A stretch of 64,000 nucleotides of DNA from Diphasiastrum complanatum (taxonomy: Eukaryota; Streptophyta; Lycopodiopsida; Lycopodiales; Lycopodiaceae), in assembly GCA_029204225.1 (NCBI GenBank), contig CM055103.1, positions 54,579,426 to 54,643,425 on the forward strand, written 5' to 3'. A program made the translations under genes and the position numbers. This document shows, piece after piece, positions 24,931 through 35,232 of this stretch (the first letter of the stretch is position 1; every line of letters starts with the position of its first letter). The notes beneath the pieces were generated by a model. The model was not told the origin of the DNA. It saw nothing but the letters and a program-made list of their open reading frames with translations, and searched no databases.

Positions 24931-25980
24931 TCTGCTAAAGGACAAGACCTCCTTTAGCAGCCTTAATCCAATCAATTATACGAAGCGACTAGAATCATAT
25001 CGTCACCTTAAACTAGAGTAAATTAAACTCTTAGTGAAAGGTACCTTCAATGGTGTAATTTAGATGTACTTATAGCTCATCTATTAGCTAGAGTCAGTGA
25101 ATGGAGCATCGCACCTGGAATCTCTAGAGGTGTGTTTGCTCACTCCATAGGTAATAAAAGAAAGACACGCTTTATTCTCATACCACCGAGAGAGAGAGAG
25201 AGGGTTCCTATATTTGTGAGATTGAAGAAGTAAATAGAGCATTGAGAATTATTTCTTTTGATTACTTAAATTCAGAAGTATTCAATTTGTTGTGTTTTTG
25301 TAAAGTTAATTAAATGAACTATCTTTAAACTAGCTTACTTGTTTGCACAAATACTTTGTATTCAACATCCGAGTAACGTATCACTTTAGTACAGTTTTCC
25401 ACAGTCACTGATAGAGAAGTATGTGTGCATGTGAAATGCTAGTCTCTGCCTGAGGAATTGAGTTATTGTTCTGTATTCATGTTTGTAACGATGATAAATG
25501 TTTCTAACATATTCACGAACCATTTGAGCTCTTTAACCATGATTGGACTTTAGTTGTTGAGGACTTCTGTCTAGAACACATTAGTTCAAGAATAAGATTA
25601 ACTATTTGTCTGTTTGTACATGTCTGCATCGAACATAGCACAAATCCTTGCTGACAACTTAATCAGCCAGAGTGTAGTTCATTCGTGCTACTCTGATAAC
25701 ATTTCACTTGTAGAACGCCTTTCATTCGATTCGATAGAGGAAGAATGTTGCTTTGAATTTGTCATCAAACACAACCACAACAAAAGTAATACTGGTTACT
25801 TATTAAATGTCTTTTGACAACCAGATTAACACACGACTCCATTTCATTCGAAATAAGTTAGGGCTGTACCAATTAAATAGCTTTTAAGTGCTATCTCCTT
25901 GGGGAACAACATAAATACTACACAAATCTACCAATTCTATTTGGTATATCACGACACCAGCCATCTCAACACATTCAAAA
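24931..25980. other. Spacer, no gene seen
   Basis: AT-rich. A short (GA)n run lies near 25188-25204. A 67-codon ORF at 25614-25817 is unrecognised and probably spurious. Confidence 0.5.
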
Positions 25981-25984
25981 ACCT

Positions 25985-28199
25985 CATGGAACAAATGTCT
26001 GAAGATTCAGATGCAGTAATGACTTTTTTATCGAGTCTCCCTGAAGCCTATAAAACATAGGTCATGGCTATTTTGACCCAGCAACAACTTACTCTATCAA
26101 GAGTCATTTCAATGCTATTACAAGAGGAGATAAGAAGGAATGCATCCTCCTCGGGCTCAAGATCGGATTCTCAGGCTCTATACACAACCAAAAATCGAAT
26201 TCAAATTTTTTTTCATCATTCTAGCAAAAGTAGAACCTGTTCTGCAAATATTGTAAGAGGACTGGTCATCTCATCAAGGATTGTAGAACACTCAAGTACA
26301 ACAATGAAAAGAAGATGCAGTCCCAACAACAAGCAAATGCTACCTCAGCCAATTACTCGATCCAGCATGAAGAGGAAGATGAAGCTGCATTTTTGACCAA
26401 AGTCGAAAAACAACAAGATATCGATACCTAGTATTTAGACTCAGGTGCAACACAACACACAACTCACCATCAAGACTGGTTCCATGACTACAAGTCATAC
26501 ACCCATTCTAGAGTTGTGCAACTTGGAGACAACTCAACTCATTCCATTGAGGGTGAAGGAACAATCAGGATCAAATTCCAAAAAGGCCAATGTTCTTCAC
26601 ATTCCAATCTGACCAAAAACTTGCTCTGAGTTAGCTAAATCACAAATTCAGGTCAGAGGGTCAAATTCGATAGACAAGCCTGCACTATTCTTGATGAATC
26701 TAGAAAAATTTTTGCTTTCAGTAGGTGTGATAATTTGTACAGACTCAGTCACTCCTATTCTACAAGTAGTCAAGCTCTTTTTACTACTACCTCTGATTCA
26801 AATGATATGTTGTGGCATCACAGATTAGGCCATTTAAATTCCAGTTGTATTCAGCAAATGTTGAAACAGAACTTAGTACAAGATTTTAAATTACCTTTCA
26901 TTAGCAAATTCGATACTCCACGTAAAAGCTGTATTTCCAGCAAGCATGTTAGAAGTTCAATCATTTCAGGTTCGAATGTACTTCTAGAAATTTGCTAGAT
27001 CTTGTACACATCGACATTTGTGGTCCTATGCAAACTATTTCCACAAGGGGAAGCTGTCTATTTTCTGACTATTATTGATACTCTGAAGTTCTTCATGCAG
27101 TTCAAACTGACCCAAGGATCGAACAGTCAAAATTCGATCCAAGGTTAAAAAATCCAAAATCCGACCCAAGGGTCTGACAACAAAAGATCGATTTTATTAG
27201 CTATTCCTCATACCATGAGACATATAAGCTCTTCAATCTGGACTCTCAGAAGACCTTCACGAGCAGAGATATCACTTTCTTGGATGATCAATTTTTCGAT
27301 TTCAAGGGGAAAGCTACTGCAAAATCAAAATCTGACCCAAGGGTCGAAATTTCAAAATTCGATACTGACTTGGAATATGAGTCAGGAACTCAATGGATCG
27401 AACAACATCAAAGGAACGAATTTCAACATAGAAGATCGAATCGATCCAGACAGCCTTCATCTCGATTCATGGATGATCCGGCCTGCTACTTTGTGAAGGA
27501 ACTCAACACTATTTCAGAGGCAGAGTCATCCATTGATGTTGACTAGTGCAAGACAGAAGATGACACCAAACTTGCAATTCTAAACAAGAATGGTTTCTAT
27601 CCAAACTCGACAGACTTGAATATTTACTTCAAGTTCGTATCAGATCTTTCCATTATCACTACTCATTATGTAGATGATGTCTTATTACTCAGTAACAATC
27701 TGAACTCAATAAAAGATTTGAAATGCATGTTAGCACTGGAGTACATTTTTCGAATCCTACCCAACAGACTGATTTCCATTAGTCAACAAAAAATCTGACC
27801 CATCAGCCAATATTCTCAAAGGCTACATAGATGTAGAGTGGACAGAAGACTTCGACACTAGAATATCGACTTCTGGATCTGTATTTCCATACAATCAAGG
27901 CTCAATCTCTCACAGTAAAAAATAGACCTCAATAGCATTATCCTCCACAGAGTCATATTTTATAGCTGCCACAAATGCTACCAAGGAGACAATTTGGCTA
28001 ACAAACTTGCTTGCAGATATTGAATTTTTCCAGTCACATTCAACGTCCATCTATTGTGACAACCAAAGCACAAGGGTAATTTCTTTGGTTTACTGCAAGA
28101 CAGAGTCTATGGCATCATATTACTTCACCAAGGAGCACTATCTCAGATTTAACAATCAGCTAAATCTGAAGATCGAATCTTTCCAGGATCCACATTAAG
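25985..28199 (+). pseudogene. Internally deleted Copia element, gag to RNase H
   Basis: Remnants in the order gag (LMEQMSEDSDAVMTFLSSLP, stop at 26058), a CCHC knuckle C-K-Y-C...C at about 26242-26284, protease DSGA at 26438-26449, pre-integrase LWHHRLGHLNSSCIQQM near 26812, and a stub of integrase start (LVHIDICGPMQTIS). A jump removes the integrase core: the text resumes at YKLFNLDSQKTFTSRD near 27225. A second jump removes most of RT, which resumes just before YVDD at 27667-27678. A third leads to RNase H (SIALSST, IYCDNQST). The ORF ends at 28197-28199, followed at once by a polypurine tract. Deleted thus, it could not move by itself. Confidence 0.9.
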
Positions 28200-28860
28200 G
28201 AGGAGTGTTGGAATTCTATGCTCAAGCCTAATTCCATTAGGTAATGAGCATCCTGTAAAATTCTTGTTTATATCTATTCTTAAAAACTACAAAAAAAAGA
28301 AGGGAGGAAGAATTCTCGAATTTTTGTACTGAAGATCAAAAAATTCAGGATCGAATTTTTCCGACCCAAGCCTTTTTGAACCCAATGTCAATCCCATCAA
28401 TGAAAAATTTTCTGACCCCGAATTGGATCGGATCAGATCGAGGCAGAAAATATCCAGACGTCTTTGACCCTGGATCGGATCGAATCAGGTCTAATTTATA
28501 TGGGCATTTTTGACCTTGGATCGGATCATGTCTAATAAATTATTATTATTATAAATTTGACCCTTAGTTAATTTTTTTGATACCCAAAAGTTAGAATTTT
28601 TTGATATGGTATCGACTCGAAAAATCTGTAATTTTTTGAGTCATTGTAATTTTTCGAGTTAGTGTATATTTTTTGAGTCTTTGTTATTTTTTGAGTCTTT
28701 GTAGATTTTTGATACTGTCAGAAATCTAACCCACTCGCGACGTTGACAATCCGCCTACCTCTATATAGATATTCATTGTAAACTGGCGGCCACCTACTAT
28801 ACGAAAAATGTAGTTAATTTGTGCAATCTCACATGCAAAGAGGTTGTGCAGTAGATCTTT
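28200..28860 (+). mobile_element. Polypurine tract and 3' LTR of the deleted Copia element (family C)
   Basis: GGAGGAG is followed by TGTTGGAATTCTATG starting at 28206, a typical Copia 3' LTR start. CTATATAGAT at 28761-28770 is a good TATA candidate. The phrase GGATCGGATC and variants of GACCC-GGATCGGATCG recur through the LTR and also in the internal region. The 3' edge is not resolved; 28860 is an estimate. Confidence 0.6.
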
Positions 28861-30399
28861 GTAGGTTCCTCAGAACTTACTTTTTAGCACTTATCACACT
28901 AATCCTAAATTTTGGTTTTGAGACCATTTATCCAAACCTAGCACCTTAACCCAAACTCTTTTTCAAAGAGCATAGCATTTTAGTGGGCCATAGCCATTAG
29001 GAGACTTACATAACTAAAATTAGTGTTCGTTTAGTCCACTTTGATCATAAATGTCTAGTACTAACCCTAAACCCAAGAACACACATACAAATCACTAATC
29101 TAGATCCATGTGCATGCAAACCTAGTTAGGAAAATAATCATAATATATCACCTTGAGTCAACTACCTATACCTACTATTGTGGCACTTGATTGAGAACCT
29201 ACCCAACCCAAGTCCAATGCAAGTAAGGGTTTCTTGAAGAGCAGATTTATATTTTGTGGAAAACAAAGGAATCTCAACCCACATTAGCACTTCCATATTG
29301 GAAGTGTCATCTATAAGAATTTTTGTCCAAATACTTGGTCAACAGTACTAGATTGCCACGATACTCATAAGGCCCAAAGACTCAAATCCAGATTGACTTT
29401 ATTCTCACTAACAGATTTAAATTGATAGAAAGCTCTACCTAGTGCTTCAGAGCCAAGTCATTTTGATCCTAGTTTGTGCCAATGGAACTCAGCAAGGATT
29501 AAAATCCTCAAGCAGAAAATGCGCTGGTAATAAAATAATCAAAAGTGGAATAATCTGAAACACAATTGAGGTAATTTCTGAAAAATATATCATTGAGTTG
29601 AATATAAGAATCTACCTTTCTTCCATCTTCTATGTTTTGCTTAGAACATGTTGATAAATAACGCTGAGAAACTCCACGTCCTTTAAGAGCTTGTGGGCTT
29701 TCCAGACAACCATTTCATTCGCAAAACTGCTTTTGCATGGGTTGTTGAGGTCTTGCGTGGATCGGGTCCAAATATTGGTTGTGCTCCTCAATTGAATTGC
29801 TTGATTCTTGTTCCTCCGGCACTTGTCCCTGCTTGCTGGATTAGGTATAATGTCGCAGGGATCGTTGCTTCAAACACTGTGACTCCTGCAGGATGTTGAG
29901 CAGCTTATATATATTCTAAGGAGGTCTTTATGAATTGTCATTTTTTCATGGTGGATAGGAAGAAAAGATAGTGGGAAACTCTTCACAGATTAAAAGTGCT
30001 GATCTTACTAGGGTTAACATGTTGTTTGTGGATAGGAGCTCCAAGCAACTGGGAAGATACAGCTAAATTAGCCAAGGTAGGAGAGCGCTAAATGGTGGAC
30101 ACATTAGCCAAGGCTAACGATAACGCATTTTCTTCCCTTGAGGTGGTTGCGTTAAACTGGCCGGGCTGATGCCATGCTCAAATGCTCGCTAGCTAGGATT
30201 CTGGCAATCCCCAGCAAATGCAAGACAGAAAAGTTGAGAGATACTGTCGTGCAAGGATTGTTCAAGTATTTAAAGAGAGTGATCCAAGGGGCAGAAGCAG
30301 ACATCATTGAAGGTATCGAATATTCGAACTTTGAGTTTATCTTTGTTTGGAGATTTCCCCTTCAAATGAGTGAGAATAGACTATCTGCCATTTTCAAAT
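28861..30399. other. Spacer with two unrecognised ORFs
   Basis: No recognisable gene. ORFs at 29693-29899 (68 codons, opening GFPDNHFIRKTAFAWVVEV) and 30174-30479 (101 codons, with FKYLKRVIQGAEADIIEG) have protein-like composition but no family I know. The second runs into the start of the duplicated dehydratase unit, so its last 25 codons are part of that repeat. Confidence 0.4.
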
Positions 30400-30823
30400 C
30401 CTTCCTTTCTGAGATTGATTCTTCCCTATCATCCATGACCTTTACTGAATTTGGGGAGTACGAATTCAAGGTGTCATAACGAGAGAGCTTCGCGTGCCAC
30501 GCATGAAGAAACAGAAAGAGCTTCGCACCTTCCAGCGAAGGTGCGTGACACTTGACTCCTTCCTTCGCCTTCAACAACCGTACAGCACTGTGCATCCAAA
30601 CTTTGATCGTTTGCTCCTAGAAGAAACAGCATTCTTTTGGTCACTTGAAGCTCAAAAAGGAACCTTTTTCCTACTTAAATGGCCCAATCTGATCATTATT
30701 GGGGTTTCACCGTTTCACCCATTACTGGGGCTACTCCAGCGCTGTTTTTATGCGCCTTACGGAACCTATACTTAGGCATCGTGGAACGGTGGAACCCAAG
30801 TGGCCAAATCAATGCTGTCGCTG

Positions 30824-30833
30824 AATATATAGC
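30824..30833 (+). promoter_or_regulatory. TATA box candidate of dehydratase gene 1
   Basis: AATATATAGC lies about 315 bp upstream of the start codon in a block (CTGAATATATAGCT) that is identical in the other gene copy. Conservation between the copies within a diverged promoter supports a function. The distance would leave a long 5' leader. Confidence 0.5.
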
Positions 30834-31144
30834 TTCACCTTTTTGCTAACTCTCCAGCATTATCAATTTTATCTAAAGCATTTAGGAGCTCCTCTGAGTC
30901 CTCTCCGTTCTCCTCACAAATCATTAATCATCTACATGTATTAAGGGTCCTAGTAATCGGCTTTGGTTTTTAGTCCGACATTACATTAACTAATTTTAGG
31001 CATATGGCCCTGCTGTTCCGTTAACGCCCTTGTACTGAGAACTAAATTGATCTTCCTGCATCTAATTTGTTTTCCAAAAGCTCCAACCTCCTCTTAATTT
31101 TTGGCGATTTCTATCTAGGCTAGACCTTGAAGTTCAAATTTAGC

Positions 31145-32539
31145 ATGGCTTTGAGCTATACTCCCATTGCAGGCATGGCATTTGCAGAGTATATCCTTTT
31201 TCGTGGGCATTCCAGGCTTCAGCTAGATGCACAAAATCTCCTCGATGCTCGCTTCAAGCAGTCGAAGAACGAATCATTCCACGGCTGTTACGAAAGGAAT
31301 CTGCTAGTAGCTGAAACTTGTACTACCCGTGAAGCCCAAGTTTCTGTGCGCAAATCAAGTTTTACGATTCCGAATTTTGACGAAATACACCAGGTGGGGG
31401 GACGTTTTGCTGATTGGAGAAGTGCATCCTCAACCCTGACAAGTCAATGGGTAAAGCAATTGGAGATTGAGACCATTATCAGAAATTTGCAGCCTGCAAA
31501 TGCAGTGCACTCATCTTCATCAGTGCAATTGTCGAAGACCAGATTGGGTGGATGCATCGAGAATACGGCGTTGTCAATCTCCAGGCGCTTGTCTAATCTT
31601 CCCCAGTCCCTCTCGATTAATGGTCTCACTGCATCAAGAGCTAAAAGGTCCACCGCTCTCAAAGTAGCTCATCCTGGTGCCGCAGGAGCTCACAGCGAGG
31701 CAGCAGCCACCAAAGCTTATCCAGAGTGCGAGTCACTGCCATGTGGCAAGTTTGAAGTTCCCTTCGAGGCTGTCGAACTTGGTCTTGCAGATAGAGCGGT
31801 TCTACCAATAGAAAACTCTGTTGGAGGAAGTATTCATAAAAACTACGATCTTCTTTTACAACATCGATTGCATATCGTTGGGGAGGTGCAGCTTCCTGTC
31901 CATCACTGCCTGCTTGCACTGCCTGGGACGACAAAGAAGGAGCTAAAACGAGTCCTAAGTCATCCGCAGGCTCTATCACAATGCGAACACAACTTGTCAA
32001 GGCTAGGAATCATACCCGAGGCTGTCAATGACACGGCGGCTGCAGCTCGATTAGTAGCTGCCAACAATCTTCGCGATACGGGGGCCATTGCTAGCGCAAG
32101 AGCGGCAAGCCTATATGGTCTGGATATTGTTCAGACTGATTTTCAGGATTATTCTGGCAATACCACTCGATTCCTCGTGGTAGCACGAGAGCCTGTTATT
32201 CCCAGAACAGATAAGAAATTCAAGACAAGCATTGTAATTTCTCTGGAAAATGAGAGTGAAGGTCTTTTCAGAGCTCTTGCGGTATTCGCATTACGAAATA
32301 TAAATCTGACAAAGTTGGAAAGTAGACCACAGAGGAGAAAGCCTCTCCATGTCGTGGACAAAGCTAGCAATGTCGGTCGCTGTATGACATCAAAATGTTT
32401 TGAATACCTTTTCTATATCGATTTTGAGGCATCAATGGCAGATAGACAAGCCCAAAATGCACTCAAGGAATTAGAAGAGCTTGTTAGCTTTTTAAGAGTA
32501 TTGGGTTGTTATCCAATGGACATTCCTGCAATATCATAA
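31145..32539 (+). CDS. ADT: Arogenate/prephenate dehydratase, plastid type, copy 1
   Basis: Final step of Phe synthesis: decarboxylation and dehydration of arogenate to phenylalanine (or of prephenate to phenylpyruvate), normally in plastids. The single exon has 464 codons from the first ATG at 31145; an in-frame stop lies just upstream at 31121. Residues 1-170 are a Ser/Arg-rich leader fitting a transit peptide. The catalytic domain spans about 172-350 with [53 protein letters not shown] and the catalytic Thr-Arg-Phe at 341-343 (NTTRF). The regulatory ACT domain spans about 360-455 with the Phe-binding ESRP motif at 392-395. The leader is longer than in typical plant ADTs of about 380-425 residues. 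The opening motif, usually AYQGVPGAYSE, reads [11 protein letters not shown] in both copies. Whether arogenate or prephenate is preferred cannot be told from this sequence. Confidence 0.94.
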   Translation: MALSYTPIAGMAFAEYILFRGHSRLQLDAQNLLDARFKQSKNESFHGCYERNLLVAETCTTREAQVSVRKSSFTIPNFDEIHQVGGRFADWRSASSTLTSQWVKQLEIETIIRNLQPANAVHSSSSVQLSKTRLGGCIENTALSISRRLSNLPQSLSINGLTASRAKRSTALKVAHPGAAGAHSEAAATKAYPECESLPCGKFEVPFEAVELGLADRAVLPIENSVGGSIHKNYDLLLQHRLHIVGEVQLPVHHCLLALPGTTKKELKRVLSHPQALSQCEHNLSRLGIIPEAVNDTAAAARLVAANNLRDTGAIASARAASLYGLDIVQTDFQDYSGNTTRFLVVAREPVIPRTDKKFKTSIVISLENESEGLFRALAVFALRNINLTKLESRPQRRKPLHVVDKASNVGRCMTSKCFEYLFYIDFEASMADRQAQNALKELEELVSFLRVLGCYPMDIPAIS

Positions 32540-32548
32540 ATTTTCCAG

Positions 32549-32641
32549 CAATCTTTATGTTTTGACCATCGAAGTGCTGCAACCTTTGTGTTCTGACTAT
32601 TGATATGCTCGTACCTTTATGTTTTGTCTTTTAATATTTTG
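32549..32641 (+). repeat. 31-bp tandem repeat in the 3' UTR of dehydratase gene 1
   Basis: Three imperfect units of the type CAAYCTTTATGTTTTGACTA lie just after the stop codon. The partner gene has the same motif in two units (57313-57380 region, minus strand). One unit was therefore gained or lost since the duplication. Confidence 0.7.
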
Positions 32642-32913
32642 CACTTATATTCTCACCTGACAAAACGATGAATTATATCTGGTAGCTCGAATCCGATCAC
32701 TGGCAAATGAGTCATTTGATTTTAATCAGTAAATTCCAAGGCGTTGATTCTTTGTAGCAGGATCAAATCTGATAATTTATTATTTCACCCATGTACCACT
32801 TGGAGCTTATTTTGAGCGAGCAAGCGGAATTCTCGACTATCAAAAGGACGAGCGGGCCCACCTCAAAATATCTAGATGAATTATTGTCCTAAAGCACTAT
32901 CCTAGGGGGATAT

Positions 32914-33085
32914 TTTTGACGGGAAGCTACATCTCGAATCTGCATCCTCTGAGGAAGAATGTTACTGCCCTACTCGCATGCCTATACATTTAAGAATACT
33001 TTTGACTGAAAGCTACATTCCGAATCTCCATGCTCTGAGGAAGAATGTTACTGCCCCTATTTGCATGCCTATACATTTGTATGCT
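32914..33085 (+). repeat. 86-bp tandem duplication in the 3' flank of dehydratase gene 1
   Basis: TTTTGACGGGAAGCTACAT at 32914 and TTTTGACTGAAAGCTACAT at 33000 start two units. Each contains CTGAGGAAGAATGTTACTGC and CATGCCTATACATTT. The partner locus has a single unit (56945-57040), so the duplication arose here after the gene unit was copied. Confidence 0.9.
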
Positions 33086-33090
33086 AGTTT

Positions 33091-33119
33091 GGGGGGGGGG
33101 GGGGTGGGGGGGGGGGGGG
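33091..33119. repeat. Poly-G tract with one T interruption
   Basis: Fourteen G, one T and about fourteen more G. Such a run can form G-quadruplexes, and it is also where assemblies go wrong. It sits at the edge of the duplicated gene unit and against the first GC-rich hairpin. Confidence 0.9.
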
Positions 33120-33210
33120 AAGGCCCTTCCTTGCTGGGCGCCCGAGGGCAGGCCCGACCAGCAAGGAAGGCCCGAGGGCTTCGGCCCTTCCCCTACGTAA
33201 TGCCATTGTG
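33120..33210. repeat. GC-rich hairpin element, copy 1
   Basis: CCTTCCTTGCTGG (33125-33137) pairs exactly with CCAGCAAGGAAGG (33158-33170) across a loop containing GCGCCCGAGGGCA. It continues with CCCTTCCCCTACGTAATGCC, whose counterpart is found at the left edge of copy 2 near 33600. It stands out as a GC-rich island in an AT-rich background. T-runs of about 22 bases follow. Confidence 0.8.
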
Positions 33211-33420
33211 AGAAGGGTTTTTTTTTTTTTTTTTTTTTGTTTTGTTCTTCTGTGTTTTGGCCGTATGATACGGCCGTACGCGTGGACCAGTTTTTTTTTT
33301 TTTTTTTTTTTTTAGATTTTTTTCGATTTTTTGCCGTTTTTGTCTTGCAAATTTTTTTACGTTTGTGGTGGAATGTGGATGTGGACAGCCAATGATGGGC
33401 TGCCACATAGCACATGCACA

Positions 33421-33504
33421 TTCCACCGGAGAGAGGAGAGAGAACGTGCATTCCACCGGAGAGAGGAGAGAGAAATTGAATTCCACCGGAGAGAGGAGAG
33501 AGAA
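33421..33504. repeat. 30-bp tandem repeat, 3 units
   Basis: TTCCACCGGAGAGAGGAGAG starts a 30-bp unit at 33421, 33451 and 33481. The units are identical except near their last six bases. Confidence 0.95.
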
Positions 33505-33586
33505 TGACAGGTTCCTAGGAGAGAAAATTGGATGGACATTATGCTCCTGAAGGTGGTCCCAAAATACAAAGGACACCTGAGCACAA

Positions 33587-33690
33587 GGCATTACGGTAAT
33601 GGGGAGGCCCCAGGGCGTTGTGAGGCGCCCGAGGGCACCTCACAACGCGGAAGGCTCCCCCGCCCGTGGACCTTCCCCTCCATAAATGCC
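33587..33690. repeat. GC-rich hairpin element, copy 2
   Basis: Inner arms GCGTTGTGAGG (33615-33625) and CCTCACAACGC (33638-33648) pair exactly around CGCCCGAGGGCA, the same loop core as in copy 1. Outer arms GGCATTACGGTAATGGGGAG and CTTCCCCTCCATAAATGCC pair imperfectly, so the whole 104 bp is a compact palindrome. The two copies share the loop and outer arms but have unrelated inner stems, a compensatory pattern. A looser third copy may lie near 33943-33990. Confidence 0.8.
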
Positions 33691-33774
33691 AGCAGATTTT
33701 TTTCTATTTTCAGAAAGTCGATTTCCGAAATAGCAAATTCAGATTTCATCTGATTTTCTAAAAATAGCAATTGA

Positions 33775-33894
33775 ACATTACAAAAATGTAATGTGATTCT
33801 CAAACTTTCTAAAAATAGCAGAAGTACCCTACAAATCTGTAAGGTATTTATTGCTCATACTTTTCAAAAGTACAAAATTATGCCATTTAAGGCA
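33775..33894. repeat. Series of four short hairpins
   Basis: Consecutive self-complementary words: ACATTACAAAAATGTAATGT (33775-33794), ACCCTACAAATCTGTAAGGT (33826-33845, imperfect), ACTTTTCAAAAGT (33859-33871) and TGCCATTTAAGGCA (33881-33894). They lie between the GC-rich hairpin copy 2 and the GC-rich block near 33943. Confidence 0.6.
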
Positions 33895-34419
33895 ACTTTC
33901 AAATACACTTGAAAAAAATCTGTAGGTATTTACGTTTGGTGGAAGGCCCTTGTCCCGGGGTCTTCCATGGAGGGAGGGCCCTTGCCCGAGGCCGGGATTT
34001 GAATTCATGTACCTCCAAGGATGGAATTTCGTACACTATTTGCGTACAATGTTGTCACGCCAATTAATTAAAGCAATGATCATCAGTAATCATGGACACA
34101 TAATTGCAATGAAATCAAAAGGTGTGTGCACCAAACAATATTCTCATTACTATACATGCCACTCATACATGCCAAGAAAAGGTCTAGACCCTTATCCACA
34201 TATCACACTAAGAAAGTCTCAAAATGGGACCACAGGTCCCTATGGATAACTGTTAGTTATCTAACACTTCATATTACTTGGATATTAACCAACTGGGCCT
34301 ATGAAATCCCCATCGATAAAACTCACACAGGAGCTTGAGGGCAGGGCCTTGACCTGCACGAAAGGCATGAGGCCTATGATGGTTAGCATTGAGATGGGGA
34401 TTGTTGATGTCCATGTCAC
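33895..34419. other. Spacer, no gene seen
   Basis: Starts with a GC-rich block (AAGGCCCTTGTCCCGGGGTC) near 33944. The phrase GCCGGGATTTGAATTCATG near 33982 resembles the reverse complement of a tRNA T-arm, as often seen in SINE or LTR scraps. No cloverleaf and no coding signal. Confidence 0.35.
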
Positions 34420-35232
34420 ATGACATTAATGGTCACTGCTAACCGTTGGTGGTTGTATAGTGTTAGCTCACATGATGAGCCTAATCATGTGTGTTTCCTA
34501 CAAAAGAGCTTGTATGGTCTTAAGCAAGCACCAAGAAGTTGGTATGCTAAGCTCAATTCCTTCTTACTCTCTCAAAACTTCACCATGAGTGAGTATGATC
34601 ATTCTCTCTACTATAGATTGAATGATAATGGTGACATCTCTTTGCTTTTGATCTATGTTGATGACATAATCTTAAGTGGTGATAGCAATGAAGATATAGA
34701 TGACATCAAAATGGCACTTAAAAGTAAGTTTGAGATACAAGATCTTGGTAAGCTTCACTATATCTTAGGAATAGAGATTGTTAGGACTTTTAATTCTACT
34801 TTCATTTGTCAAGAGAAGTATTCTAACTCTATTCTAAAAAGATTTCGTATGGAAAATTGCAAAATAGTTTCCACTCCTATGGAATCAAATGTGAATCTAT
34901 GTATAAGAGGTAATGAAAGATACTTCAAGGACATTACTCTCTATAGAAAGCTCATAGGATCTCTTATTTGGTTAACCATCACAAGACCTGATCTAAGCTA
35001 TGTAGTTGGTAAACTATGTCAATTCATGCAAGATCCTACTGAGGCTCATTGGAAGCTTGAAAAGAGTGTACTAAGATACCTCTCAGGATCTAGAGATTTT
35101 GGTATCTTGTATGGAGGATCTCCACCTAAACTTTGTGGTTTCTCATATTCAAATTTTGTAGGTGATCAAATGGATAGGAAGTCAAGTGCCTTTGCAATCT
35201 ATCTTGGAGAGAGAGCTATCTCAGGGCTATGA
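34420..35232 (+). pseudogene. Copia reverse transcriptase/RNase H fragment, open frame
   Basis: An uninterrupted frame of 270 codons whose recognisable part starts near 34470. Motifs: SLYGLKQAPRSWYAKLNSFL, YVDD at 34654-34665, DLGKLHYILGIEIV, CKIVSTPMESNVNL, LIGSLIWLTITRPDLSYVVG and the RNase H start GDQMDRKSS. It stops at 35230-35232 in the middle of RNase H. No gag, protease or integrase precedes it, and the 5' RT motifs are missing. It is the best-preserved RT frame in the window, so it is probably the youngest fragment, but it is truncated at both ends. Confidence 0.9.

Larger units (their letters stand above)
30400..33081 (+). repeat. Duplicated gene unit, copy 1 (inverted partner at 56.9-59.4 kb)
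   Basis: Homology with 56945-59440 (reverse complement) covers far upstream sequence (GGGGAGTACGAAT...GGTGTCA), the promoter, the whole dehydratase gene and the 3' flank as far as CTATACATTTGT near 33081. The unit is therefore gene-sized with promoter and 3' UTR, not a retrocopy of an mRNA. Copy 1 carries an extra 86-bp duplication in its 3' flank. Confidence 0.85.

Noticed and set aside
31127-31144. Upstream TTG as start of dehydratase gene 1
   Set aside because: The first ATG at 31145 matches the start of the paralogue, and plants rarely use TTG; a stop lies just ahead.
31444-32370. Antisense ORFs within dehydratase gene 1
   Set aside because: Shadows of the real gene; the sense frame has all catalytic motifs.
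32990-33591. Lys-rich ORFs on the minus strand
   Set aside because: Caused by T-runs on the plus strand and the 30-bp tandem repeat.
33980-34005. tRNA gene (T-arm-like GGGATTTGAATTC)
   Set aside because: No matching acceptor, D or anticodon arm; more likely a scrap of a SINE or LTR.
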